A stretch of DNA of 64,000 bases from Paraniabella hibiscisoli (GTDB taxonomy: Bacteria; Bacteroidota; Bacteroidia; Chitinophagales; Chitinophagaceae): the NCBI RefSeq assembly GCF_022512515.1, contig NZ_JAKWBK010000001.1, positions 1,736,001 through 1,800,000 of the forward strand, written 5' to 3'. The translations under genes were made by a program, and so were the position numbers. Below, in pieces: positions 28,393 through 38,142 of this stretch. Position 1 is the first letter of the stretch. Every line of letters begins with the position of its first letter. A model generated the notes under the pieces. That model had not been told where the DNA came from, did no database searches, and saw nothing but the letters and a program-made list of their open reading frames with translations.

Positions 28393-28904
28393 GAATTTGT
28401 AAGCCAATCCTAAACCATTTTTGGTGGACTGCAGGGACATTTGTCCTCCACCATATTTTTCATTTTATTGTTGCCTATCACCCACATGGTGATACCTCCT
28501 CCAACAGAGAGCGCGCCGAATGCGATCCCCAGGGCGCCAGCCACTATTTTCCCGTCTCCATCGGTAAGATCACCATCATAATAATCTCCGCTGAAATTGT
28601 ACCCGTTGTTTTGGTCATTACCATCAATGATCAATGCGGTTCCACCAATGATAAGCCCGGCTCCCACACTGGTTAATATAATGCCGCCTGTACGCATTTT
28701 TTTAAACTTGCGGTATTTCTCTTCATTATAATTAAAAGTAGCAGCGGTATTGTTGGTGAAGATGCTTTTACGTGAATCTTCCACATTCACCTTGGCAAAT
28801 TCCCTTTGAAATGCGGCATTGACTGCGCTGTTGTCGGTTTGAGCCTGCGCAGTATAAAGGCATAGGCTTGCAATGGTTGCTGTTAGCAGCTGTTTTGTCT
28901 TCAT
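28390..28904 (-). CDS. Exported glycine-rich membrane protein, frameshifted near its end
   Basis: A protein of about 171 residues with a signal peptide (LLTATIASLCLYTAQAQ). Two hydrophobic, glycine-rich segments (GGIILTSVGAGLIIGGTALII and GALGIAFGALSVGGGITMWVIG) flank an Asp/Asn/Gly-rich loop. One frame ends with KCPCSPPKMV, but shifting near 28440 gives LQSTKNGLGLAYKF, a C-terminus typical of Bacteroidota outer-membrane or periplasmic proteins ending in F. Function unknown. Its stop codon lies in the bidirectional terminator. Confidence 0.65.
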
Positions 28905-29001
28905 ATTGAATAGTGTTTAGTTGAATCACTAAAATAGCGACTATTGGCGTTATCAATTGTTAGGATATTGCTAATCTGCATTTGCGCATACGATTGTGCA
29001 G

Positions 29002-29035
29002 ATTGATGAATCGCCTGGGGCATTAACTACTTTTG
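29002..29035 (+). promoter_or_regulatory. Bacteroidota-type promoter before the GH31 gene
   Basis: TACTTTTG at 29028-29035 matches the -7 consensus; ATTG at 29002-29005 is a near match to the -33 TTTG, with a 22-base spacer. The start codon lies 36 bases downstream. Confidence 0.55.
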
Positions 29036-29071
29036 CTATTTGCATTTTCAATCATCCCGATTCGTCATATT

Positions 29072-32000
29072 ATGTTTCGAAAAGTTTTTTATAAATTATC
29101 TTTTTTAAGTATCCTGTCTCTTGGTTTTAGTATACATGTTTTGGGGCAAACCAATAATGTGCCGGGTATTGCCACTGCTAAAACGGTCAATAGCACCACT
29201 GTAGAATTAAGGCTTAAGAATGACCGGCATATCCTTGTCGATTTTTATGGGGATCATATTTTCAGGTTGTTTGTCGACAGTTCTGCTAAACAGCTGCGTG
29301 CACCAGAGGCTAAACCGGAGGCACAGATCCTGGTAGATCAGCCCCGTAAACCTGTTGAAAAATTGTCGCTGACGGAGCAGGAGGGGCTTTCATAATATCA
29401 ACGGGGGTTATTACTGTGAGGTTCGATAAAGCCTCTTCACAGTTTTCAGTAGTTAATAAAGAAGGGCAAACAGTTCTGCAATCCGTTGCGCCCGTCAGCT
29501 TTGATGATGCAAAAGCTACCCTAAAGCTAAAGGAAGGAGCCAATGAATATTTCTACGGCGGTGGCGTGCAGAATGGGCGCTTTTCTCATAAGGGTAGGGC
29601 TATTGCTATAGAAAATCAGAACAGCTGGACAGACGGAGGAGTGGCGTCGCCCAATCCTTTTTACTGGAGTACTAACGGGTACGGCGTAATGGGTTATACT
29701 TTTAAAAAGGGTAAGTATGATTTTGGTTTAAAGGAAAAAGGCGTAGTTACGCTGTATCATGAAACCAGCTATCTCGATTTGTTTTTCATGGTGAATGATG
29801 GAGCAGCTGCATTGCTGAATGATTTTTATCAACTGACGGGCAACCCGGTGCTGCTACCCAAATTTGCATTTTACCAGGGGCACCTGAATGCCTATAATCG
29901 CGACTACTGGAAGGAAGATACCACAGGTATTGTGTTTGAAGACGGAAAGAAGTATAAAGAAAGCCAGAAAGATAATGGAGGCATTAAAGAATCGCTAAAT
30001 GGTGAATTAAAAAATAATTATCCATTTTCGGCCAGGGCTGTTATCGATCGATACAAGCAACAGGATATGCCTTTAGGCTGGATACTGCCCAACGATGGAT
30101 ACGGTGCGGGTTATGGCCAAGCTGGTACATTAGACAGCAATGTGTTGAATCTTAAAAAATTTGGAGACTATGCCCGTAAGAATGGAGTAGAAATAGGTTT
30201 GTGGACACAAAGCGATCTGCATCCGAAATCAGATGTTAGTGCGTTATTGCAACGGGATATCGTAAAAGAAGTAAAGGATGCCGGTGTACGGGTTTTGAAA
30301 ACAGATGTTGCCTGGGTAGGAGCCGGCTATTCTTTTGGCTTAAATGGTGTGGCAGATGTAGCAAAGATTACTTCACAATACGGCAATAATGCCAGACCCT
30401 TTATTATATCACTCGATGGCTGGGCTGGCACACAACGATACGCAGGTATCTGGACGGGAGATCAAACCGGCGGACAATGGGAGTATATCCGTTTTCATAT
30501 ACCCACTTATATTGGTTCGGGGTTGGCTGGTAATCCTAATATCAGTTCAGATATGGATGGCATTTTTGGTGGTAAGAATGTTCCGGTAAATGTGCGCGAT
30601 TTTCAATGGAAAACTTTTACACCCATGCAGCTGAATATGGACGGCTGGGGTTCAAATCCCAAATATCCCGAAGCGCTCGGCGAACCTGCTACATCCATCA
30701 ACCGGAACTACTTAAAGCTTAAGTCAGCGTTAATGCCATACACCTATTCAATAGCAAAAGAAGCAGTGAATGGGTTGCCAATGATCAAAGCAATGTTTTT
30801 AGAAGAATCTAATGCTTATACGCTCGGTGCTGCTACCAAATACCAGTTTATGTATGGTCCTTATTTCCTCGTGGCGCCTGTATATAAAGATACCCGTGCA
30901 GACAAGTTGGGCAATGATATCAGGCATGGCATCTATCTGCCTAAAGGCCATTGGATCGATTATTTTACCGGTGAAAAATATGAGGGCGATCGCATTATTA
31001 ACTACTTTAATGCGCCTTTATGGAAACTGCCTGTATTTGTAAAGCCAGGCGCTATTATACCCATGGCTAATGCCAATAATAATGTGCATGAGATCAACAC
31101 AAAAATGAGAATGTACGAATTGTATCCGGCAGGCCAGTCGAAATTTACAGAATATGATGACGATGGAGTAACAGAAGCCTATCGGGCGGGTAAAGGCGTT
31201 ACTACCGATATCAGCATGAGCACTACAAAGGATGTTGCCTCTGTTGTTATCAACCCCGCACAAGGAAATTTTGATGGATGGATGAAGGATAAAGAAACAG
31301 TGCTAAAGTTTAATGTATCCCAGCCTGCTAAAAAAGTAACAGCCAGGATCGGTAACAAAAAAGTTAAGATAAAACAAGTGCTCACCCGCACCGCGTTTGA
31401 TACAGAATCGAATGTATATTATTACGAGGCAGCGCCTGATTTTAATCGTTTTGCCAGCCGGGGTAGTGATTTTGAAAAACAAAAGATCGCCAGGAATCCA
31501 CAAGTGTGGGTAAAGCTGGGAACGACAGATATTGCCAAAAATAAAATAGAGCTATCCTTAAGTGGCTATGTGTTTAATATAGAAAACAGCTTCAAAAAAA
31601 CAACCGGCCCTGTAAATAAGCTTACCGGCGTGGCTATCGCTGATACCAATGCTAAGGCCTTCAGTTTGCAACCTCACTGGACCAAAGCTGCTAATGCAGA
31701 TTTTTATGAGATCAGGTTTAACGATATGCTATATTCTCATATCACGGATACTTCTTTCCTGTTAGACGAACTGCAACCCGAGTCCAACTATAGCCTTGAG
31801 GTGAGATCGGTAAATAAAGATGGTTACTCCGATTGGGTGGCTGTAACAGGTAAAACCAAAATGAATCCTTTACAATTTGCTATTAAAGGTATTGTTGGGC
31901 ACAGCACAGCTTCATCGCAGGGAGGTGAGGGTATTAGTAAGTTGTTTGATTTTGATGAAGACAATAACTGGCATACTAAGTATGGAGAGAACGCGATACC

Positions 32001-32889
32001 CTTCGACCTGGTTATGGATCTGAAAAGTGTGAACCAGCTGGATAAGCTGCAGTACCTACCGCGTAGCAGTGGCTTTAACGGAGTGATCCTTAAAGGGAAG
32101 ATCTATTATAGTATGGATAAAAAAGCATGGACAGAAGCGGGACCTATTGAATGGAAACGAAGCAACGAAGTAAAAGAATTTGTTTTCGGAGCAAAGCCAA
32201 CGGCGAGATATATTAAACTACAGGTTACTGAAGGGGTGGGCAATTTTGGTTCCGGCCGAGAAATCTATGTATTCAAAGTGCCGGGTAGTGCTAGTTATAT
32301 TCCGGGTGATATTAATAACGATGGAAAGATCGATCACAACGATCTTACTTCTTATACCAACTATACGGGTTTGCGTAAAGGTGATGGCGACTTTGAAGGA
32401 TATATCAGCAGTGGCGATATTAATAAAAATGATTTAATTGATGCATTCGATATCTCTAATGTTACCACACAGTTGGATGGCGGTACAGCCCGGGACTCTG
32501 TTGCGAAGCTCAATGGTAAATTAATATTGATCGCTAATAAATCTACTTATAAGAAAGGGGAGCAGATAGAGATACAGGTGAAGGGGCAAAGCCTTAGCAG
32601 TGTAAATGCTTTGAGTTTTGCATTGCTTTATGATGCCGGTAAATATGAGTATGTAGGGGTTCAATCTGTTAACATGCAAGCCATGGAAAATCTCACTTAC
32701 GACAGGTTACATACCAACGGCAGCAAAGTGTTGTATCCTACTTTTGTAAATGTGGGCAAGAAGGAGCTGCTTAATGGCACCAATGAATTGTTTATTATAA
32801 AATTAAAAGCCAGGCAGGATCTGAAATTTGATCTCAAAGCAATGGATGGTATTTTGGTAGGAAAAGACCTGGATACAGAGGATTTTTAA
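29072..32889 (+). CDS. Exported GH31 glycosidase with CBM32-, dockerin- and cohesin-like domains, frameshifted as read
   Basis: About 1,272 residues. After a signal peptide, a beta domain and a GH31 TIM barrel: YYGGGVQNGRF early, LKTDVAWVG with the likely nucleophile D (about 411) and WTGDQTGGQW with the likely acid/base D (about 463). The barrel ends with PVFVKPGAIIPM. Then come a DUF5110-like beta domain, a fibronectin-III-like domain (about 850-940), an F5/8-C (CBM32-like) domain (about 945-1075), a dockerin-like pair of calcium loops (GDINNDGKIDHNDL, GDINKNDLIDAFD), and a cohesin-like beta sandwich to the end. The substrate is an alpha-linked sugar; the motifs differ from classical alpha-glucosidases and fit galactosidase or N-acetylgalactosaminidase types better. 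One G is missing near 29388. Confidence 0.85.
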
Positions 32890-32906
32890 TTTACTGTCTT
32901 AATGAC

Positions 32907-32944
32907 AAAGGCGATATGCGTTTTTAATGCATATCGCCTTTTTA
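32907..32944 (+). terminator. Terminator after the GH31 gene
   Basis: Perfect 13-bp arms (AAAGGCGATATGC/GCATATCGCCTTT) with a nine-base loop, followed by T residues, between two convergent glycosidase genes. Confidence 0.88.
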
Positions 32945-32959
32945 TTGAATAGATAACAC

Positions 32960-35656
32960 TTATTGCTTTACTGTAAAAGAATACTTGCCAGAGCCGGTTT
33001 CTACTATTATATAACCATCTTCCTGTCCGGCAACTTTTATAGTTTTTGATGAAGATATAGCCAACCCGCTTTCTGTTACCTTTTCGGCGTCCGTAGAGGG
33101 AATATAAATAGTCGCCCTGGTATTAGCCGGTATTTCTACCTCCATACTTATTTGAGTGCTATCTTTTTTCCAGGCATTACTTAGGGTGCCATAATACGTT
33201 TTTAGCGAAGCGCTGGCATGTGTGAATTTGCCACCGATATGTGGTTTTACCTGTATATGCTTATAGCCCACACCGTCTTCATAAGTATCAAGCCCCACCA
33301 TTTTCCTGTACATCCAGTCTCCGATGGCACCATAAGCATAGTGATTGAAAGAGTTCATCGTAGGGGTCTGGAAGGAGCCATCCGGTTTAGTACCATCCCA
33401 TCTTTCCCAAATGGTCGTGGCCCCCATCTTCACCGGGTAAAGCCAGGAGGGATAAGTATCCTGCATGAGTAGTGTATAAGCCAGGTCGTTATAGCCAAAC
33501 CGGGTCAGTACATGACATAGATAAGGTGTGCCCAAAAAACCTGTTGTAAGATGGTTACGGTATCTTTTGATATTTTCTACCAGTCGCTCAGCTGCTTGCT
33601 TACGGCTGCCTTCGGGTAGCATGTCAAACTGAAGTGCCAGTACATAGGCTGTTTGCGTGCCTGATACTAACCTGCCGGTGGCTGTAACATATTCCTTATT
33701 GAATGCGGCCTTGATCCTTTTTAACAAATCAGTATAAGCAGCCACATCGTCATTATGACCCAACACCCTGGCGGTGTTAATCATCAATTGTGTAGAATGT
33801 GCATAAAAGCATTGGGCGATCAGGTGCTTATCTGTAACGGCGCTGCTGCCATCGTTGTCATCAAAAGGCCGGTAAAAAAGCCAGTCGCCAAAATGCCAGG
33901 TGGTATTCCATAGATCGTCTTTGGTAGTACGCCGTACACTTTCAACAAAGGCTTTCATGCTATTATATTGAGTGGCCAGGATGCGTTTATCGCCATAAGC
34001 GATATACATATCCCAGGGAACAATGGTGGCGGCATCGGCCCAGCCTGCGCTATTGCCATCCTTATTTAAAACGTTGGGGATTACATGTGGCACCAGTCCA
34101 TCTACCTGGTCCGCTTCTACGTCGCGCATCCATTTGGCAAAGAAATTATTCACGTTCATGTTGAAGGAGGCTGTTCTTGCAAAAGCCTGCGCATCACCAG
34201 TCCAGCCAAGGCGCTCATCACGTTGCGGACAATCGGTAGGTACATCCAGGAAATTTCCTTTCTGTCCCCATTGAATATTGTGCTGTAGTTGGTTGATCAG
34301 TGAATCGGAGCTGTTAAAAACACCAGTGGGTTCCATATCAGAATACAAGGCATAGGCGGTAAAGTGCTCTGGTTTCAGCTCGCCTGGGTAACCTTCAACT
34401 TTTACATACCTGAATCCCTGCCAGGTAAAATAGGGATGAAAGGTTTCTTCGCCACCACCTTTTAATATATACTTGTTTTGAGCTTTAGCAGCGCGCAGGT
34501 TTTCCGTATAAAAATTCCCTTTTTTGTCCAGCACTTCTGCGTGTGATAGTAGGACAGAGTCTCCCGCATTCCCATTTACTTTCATTTCTACCCAACCAAC
34601 AAGGTTTTGCCCGAAGTCGATTACTTTTTCACCGGCTGGTGTTATGATTATCTTCAGTGCTTTAAATGACTCCTGCTTTTTTACCGGTTCATTTACCGTG
34701 GTAATGATGTGGGTAAGCGGGTAATCTTTTACCTGTACCGATGCCCAGCTTTTATCGTCATAATTATTGGTATTCCAATTTAGTTTTTCCTTACGGGCGT
34801 CAATGGTTTCGCCATTGTAGATCTCGGAATAAGTAACAGCGCCTGTTTCAGATTTCCAGCTTCCGTCGGTAGCTATAATCTCTTTACTGCCATCTGCATA
34901 TTCAATATTGATCTGCAATAGGAGGCCCAATGTTTTGCCATAAATATTGCCATTATTGTTCCATCCCAAAACACTCCGGTACCAGCCGTTGCCCAACATG
35001 GCGCCTATGGTGTTGGCCCCTTGTTGTACAAGAGGGGTTACGTCATAACACTGGTATTGCAGTCTTTTATTGTAGGAGGTCCAGCCAGGTGTTAACCAGG
35101 CATCGCCGATCCGTTGGCCATTCAGGTAGGCCTCATACATACCGTGCGAAGTAATATAGGCGGTCGCCGATTTAATTTTTTTGGCGCTGGAGAAGCTTTT
35201 CCTGAAAAGCTGCGATGGTCTAGTAGGTGCCTCAGTTATTCCGGATTCAATCCATTGTGCTTTCCAGTCGGAAACGGTCAGCAATCCCATCTGGAAAGCT
35301 GCAGGAGTACTCCAGGTGGAAGCTTTGCTATTCTGGTCCCATATTTTTACCTGCCAATTATATTTTTCATTGGCCAGTAAGGGGCTTCCTTTATAAGCTA
35401 CATGAACGGAGGAGTCGGAATTCACCTTTCCCGAGTTCCACACGATATGCTTACCATTACTTACTTTGATCTCGTAAGCGTTTTGTAGCGTATTTCTTTG
35501 TTTGCTTTGTATTTGCCAGGTAAACCGGGGTTGCGAGGTAGTTATCCCTGAAGGATTTATTTCATTCTCAACCAGGAGTTGGTTTACAGAAACCTGTCCA
35601 AAGCAAAGGGTGCCAAGACTGATCAGGGCAGTGGCAAGCACGGCAGTTTTTTTCAT
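32960..35656 (-). CDS. Alpha-L-rhamnosidase (GH78), exported
   Basis: An 898-residue intact exported enzyme (signal peptide AVLATALISLGTLCFGQ). The order of domains is that of GH78: N-terminal beta domain with PRFTWQI and YNWQVKIWD, a second with TAYITSHGMYEAYLNGQRIGDAWLTPGWTSYNKRLQYQ, then the (alpha/alpha)6 barrel with DVPTDCPQRDERLGWTGDAQ (about 475-490), which includes the catalytic acid region, and GATTIWERWDG further on. It releases terminal rhamnose from glycans or plant glycosides. The ATG at 35656 (MKKTAVL) is preferred over a TTG two codons earlier. It faces the GH31 gene; the two may serve the same glycan. Confidence 0.95.
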   Translation of the reverse strand: MKKTAVLATALISLGTLCFGQVSVNQLLVENEINPSGITTSQPRFTWQIQSKQRNTLQNAYEIKVSNGKHIVWNSGKVNSDSSVHVAYKGSPLLANEKYNWQVKIWDQNSKASTWSTPAAFQMGLLTVSDWKAQWIESGITEAPTRPSQLFRKSFSSAKKIKSATAYITSHGMYEAYLNGQRIGDAWLTPGWTSYNKRLQYQCYDVTPLVQQGANTIGAMLGNGWYRSVLGWNNNGNIYGKTLGLLLQINIEYADGSKEIIATDGSWKSETGAVTYSEIYNGETIDARKEKLNWNTNNYDDKSWASVQVKDYPLTHIITTVNEPVKKQESFKALKIIITPAGEKVIDFGQNLVGWVEMKVNGNAGDSVLLSHAEVLDKKGNFYTENLRAAKAQNKYILKGGGEETFHPYFTWQGFRYVKVEGYPGELKPEHFTAYALYSDMEPTGVFNSSDSLINQLQHNIQWGQKGNFLDVPTDCPQRDERLGWTGDAQAFARTASFNMNVNNFFAKWMRDVEADQVDGLVPHVIPNVLNKDGNSAGWADAATIVPWDMYIAYGDKRILATQYNSMKAFVESVRRTTKDDLWNTTWHFGDWLFYRPFDDNDGSSAVTDKHLIAQCFYAHSTQLMINTARVLGHNDDVAAYTDLLKRIKAAFNKEYVTATGRLVSGTQTAYVLALQFDMLPEGSRKQAAERLVENIKRYRNHLTTGFLGTPYLCHVLTRFGYNDLAYTLLMQDTYPSWLYPVKMGATTIWERWDGTKPDGSFQTPTMNSFNHYAYGAIGDWMYRKMVGLDTYEDGVGYKHIQVKPHIGGKFTHASASLKTYYGTLSNAWKKDSTQISMEVEIPANTRATIYIPSTDAEKVTESGLAISSSKTIKVAGQEDGYIIVETGSGKYSFTVKQ

Positions 35657-35745
35657 CAGCAATATTGTTTATACGATTTAAAAGGAATCGTATAAAAATA
35701 AAGCAATAATGCTATAACCTGCTGTTCTGCTGAATTAAAAATGAT

Positions 35746-36749
35746 TTACGCTTCTTCTTTGGTATTCAGCGCCTTCCACAAGGCGTCCTTCAGTTCTACC
35801 AATCCCTTCTGTGCAACAGAGGAAATAAAGAAGTGTGGTATGTTGTCAGGCATTTCGGCGCTGATTGCCCGCTTCAGTTCATCATCCAGCATATCGCTTT
35901 TACTGATGGCGATCAGCATTTCTTTATGCAGCAGTTCTTCATTATACTGCTCTAGCTCGCTCAGCAAAATTTCAAACTCTTTTCGATGGTCATTGCTATC
36001 TGCGGGTATCAGGAACAATAATACAGGGTTGCGTTCTATATGACGAAGGAAGCGATGTCCAAGTCCTTTTCCATCTGCGGCTCCCTCTATAATACCCGGT
36101 AAATCAGCGATACAGAAGCTACGTCCGTCGCGGTATTCAACAATGCCGAGATTGGGAGTAATGGTAGTAAATGCATAATCAGCGATCTTGGGTTTGGCAG
36201 CAGTAATCACTGACAGCAAGGTGGATTTACCTGCATTGGGAAATCCTACCAGACCTACATCTGCCAGTACTTTTAATTCCAGAACCTTCCAGCCTTCTAT
36301 TCCCGGTAACCCTGGCTGTGCATGTTCCGGAGCCTGGTTGGTAGGTGTTGCAAAGTTGTGGTTACCCAATCCACCCTTTCCGCCAGGCAACCATATCACC
36401 TGCTGCCCGTCTTCCAGTATTTCGGCTTCTTTTTCACCGGTTTCTTCATCTATTGTAATAGTGCCCAGCGGAACTTCAAGAATAATATCTTTACCGCTGC
36501 GACCAGTACATTTATTATGACCGCCACTTTCACCATCTTCCGCCAACACGTTTTTATGATAACGCAAATGCAATAAGGTCCATAGGTTACGGTTTCCCCG
36601 TAAAATAATATGAGCACCACGACCGCCATCGCCACCGTCAGGTCCACCTTTGGCAGTGAATTTATCTCTTAAAAATGCTTAATACCAGCTCCACCATGCC
36701 CACTGCGGCAGTATACACGTATCTGGTCTACAAAGTTGCTTTTCTCCAC
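35746..36749 (-). CDS. obgE: GTPase ObgE/CgtA, frameshifted as read
   Basis: An essential ribosome-associated GTPase, about 335 residues. The glycine-rich Obg domain ([19 protein letters not shown]...[11 protein letters not shown]) is followed by the G domain with GFPNAGKS (G1), [13 protein letters not shown] (G2), [10 protein letters not shown] (G3) and ISKSDML (G4). The start is GTG at 36749 (MEKSNF). A single missing T in the run near 36670 breaks the frame. Since the gene is essential in bacteria studied, the break is almost certainly a sequence error, which supports the same reading for other broken genes here. Confidence 0.95.
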
Positions 36750-36817
36750 GTTCTAAATAATTAATAGGGGGCAAAGATACGCCGAACCTTTAAAGTGGAG
36801 GAAAAAGCCTGAAATGA

Positions 36818-37591
36818 CTACCGCATTCCGGTGTATTCAAATCCTTTTTCCGTAAGCTGATAGATGAATTTGCGCGGAGTTAGCTGGTCGCTTTTACCTA
36901 CAAAAGGAATATAAAGCGTGCGGCTGGATTCGTTGTAAACAATTAATTGCAATGGTCTTTCGGGACGATCGGCAACACTGGAAAAATCGAAATTGATACT
37001 GATAGCACTCAGGGCATTGCCGTTGGTATGAAAAATGGGGGCTTTGTCTTCCAGCTTATTGCCATTAATGGTATAAGCAGTAATGGTTTGGCTGTGATCT
37101 TTATTTGAAAAAATGGCATTGGTGATGACCAGGTAATAAGATTTGCCGCCGGTGGTGACATTATATATCCCCGAGCAATAGCTGCCAATATCGCCGTTAA
37201 CCGGGCGATTTTCTGAGTAAATGACACCATTATGTCGCCATTGATAGATGGTACGAAACTCGTGCATGGTGCCTCCTAGCCAGGTGTCCCAACTATAAAT
37301 TTTCAGATTTTTATCGGGCGACATCCTGATAAAGCAAAAGTTACTATCAACAAGTTTGGAAAATTTATAGTCGAAAGTCGCCGGCTTAGAGGTGATCAGG
37401 CGTTGGAACTCTTTTTCAAACCTGTCAGAATAGATGGCTGCACTATCCGGATCAGAATAATGGAGGTCGACTATTTTCGCGTGCAGACGGGCACAAGAGA
37501 GTTCCTTCTCCGCAATACGGTTCACCTGCGAAGAAGCACGATTGCCAACAACTGTCAAAAAAGTTAAAAGAAGCAGGATTCTCCAGTGCAT
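36818..37591 (-). CDS. Exported hypothetical protein
   Basis: A 257-residue protein with a signal peptide (ILLLLTFLTVVGNRASSQ). The body (AEKELSCARLHAKIVDLHYSDPD... SWDTWLGGTMHEFRTIYQWRHNG ... SYYLVITNAIFSNKDHSQTITAYTI) looks like a periplasmic beta-rich domain seen in uncharacterised Bacteroidota proteins. No catalytic motif is seen. The ATG at 37591 (MHWRILL) fits the signal peptide; a TTG seven codons before is less likely. It is the gene upstream of obgE on the same strand. Confidence 0.7.
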   Translation of the reverse strand: MHWRILLLLTFLTVVGNRASSQVNRIAEKELSCARLHAKIVDLHYSDPDSAAIYSDRFEKEFQRLITSKPATFDYKFSKLVDSNFCFIRMSPDKNLKIYSWDTWLGGTMHEFRTIYQWRHNGVIYSENRPVNGDIGSYCSGIYNVTTGGKSYYLVITNAIFSNKDHSQTITAYTINGNKLEDKAPIFHTNGNALSAISINFDFSSVADRPERPLQLIVYNESSRTLYIPFVGKSDQLTPRKFIYQLTEKGFEYTGMR

Positions 37592-37651
37592 GGGGATTTT
37601 CTTTACCGGCAATTGGATGGGCCGCTCGCTGGCCTGGCTATTCAGGCTTTA

Positions 37652-38083
37652 TCAGCCTTTCTTTTTCGCTGCCGTATCCAGTTTAATATTTTCTCTTACC
37701 TGTTTCCAGTAATCCCTGCCGTAAGAAACAAATATCTCGCTCCCCGCAGGTATGGGAGTTTTAGCTTTAATATAAACCCGGTTATCTTCTTCGTAATATT
37801 CTGCATTGTTTTTCAAACCAGTAACCCGCGTAAGTCCGGCAGCATCGTTGGCATAACGTCCTAACGATTTCAGGTCTTTCGACGCATCAATAATATTTTG
37901 CTCGTCAATAAAATAAATGTATGGGTTATCCGCATCATCTTCCACTTCGGCCCAGGTAGCCCGGCGGCCGATATATTCCGTGATTACGGTACCTTTCGCA
38001 ACATCAACGGCGGTAAATAGTCCTTTGCCGGATTGGGGGATCGTTGAGGTTTTAACTTTTAAATGCTTTGGGGGTAAGCTCAT
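37652..38083 (-). CDS. SET-domain protein
   Basis: A 143-residue protein that is almost entirely a SET domain: KTSTIPQSGKGLFTAVDVAKGTVITEYIGRR at the start, GRYANDAAG and NNAEYYEEDNRVYIKAKTPIPAGSEIFVSYGRDYW at the end. This corresponds to the SAM-binding and active-site core of protein lysine methyltransferases, including the final tyrosine. Bacterial members may methylate proteins, but the target is unknown. The ATG at 38083 (MSLPPKHL) is preferred over a start 15 codons upstream. Its upstream neighbour on the same strand is the GH18 gene, with a 60-base gap. Confidence 0.85.
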   Translation of the reverse strand: MSLPPKHLKVKTSTIPQSGKGLFTAVDVAKGTVITEYIGRRATWAEVEDDADNPYIYFIDEQNIIDASKDLKSLGRYANDAAGLTRVTGLKNNAEYYEEDNRVYIKAKTPIPAGSEIFVSYGRDYWKQVRENIKLDTAAKKKG

Positions 38084-38142
38084 GCAGTGGAAGTATTTTG
38101 CTTGCGAATATATTACAATGTTCTGCACAAAAGCATTCCCTA

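Noticed and set aside
36450-36647. A separate 65-codon gene overlapping the obgE 5' part
   Set aside because: It is a shifted frame of the obgE glycine-rich domain; the true frame continues after one T is restored near 36670.
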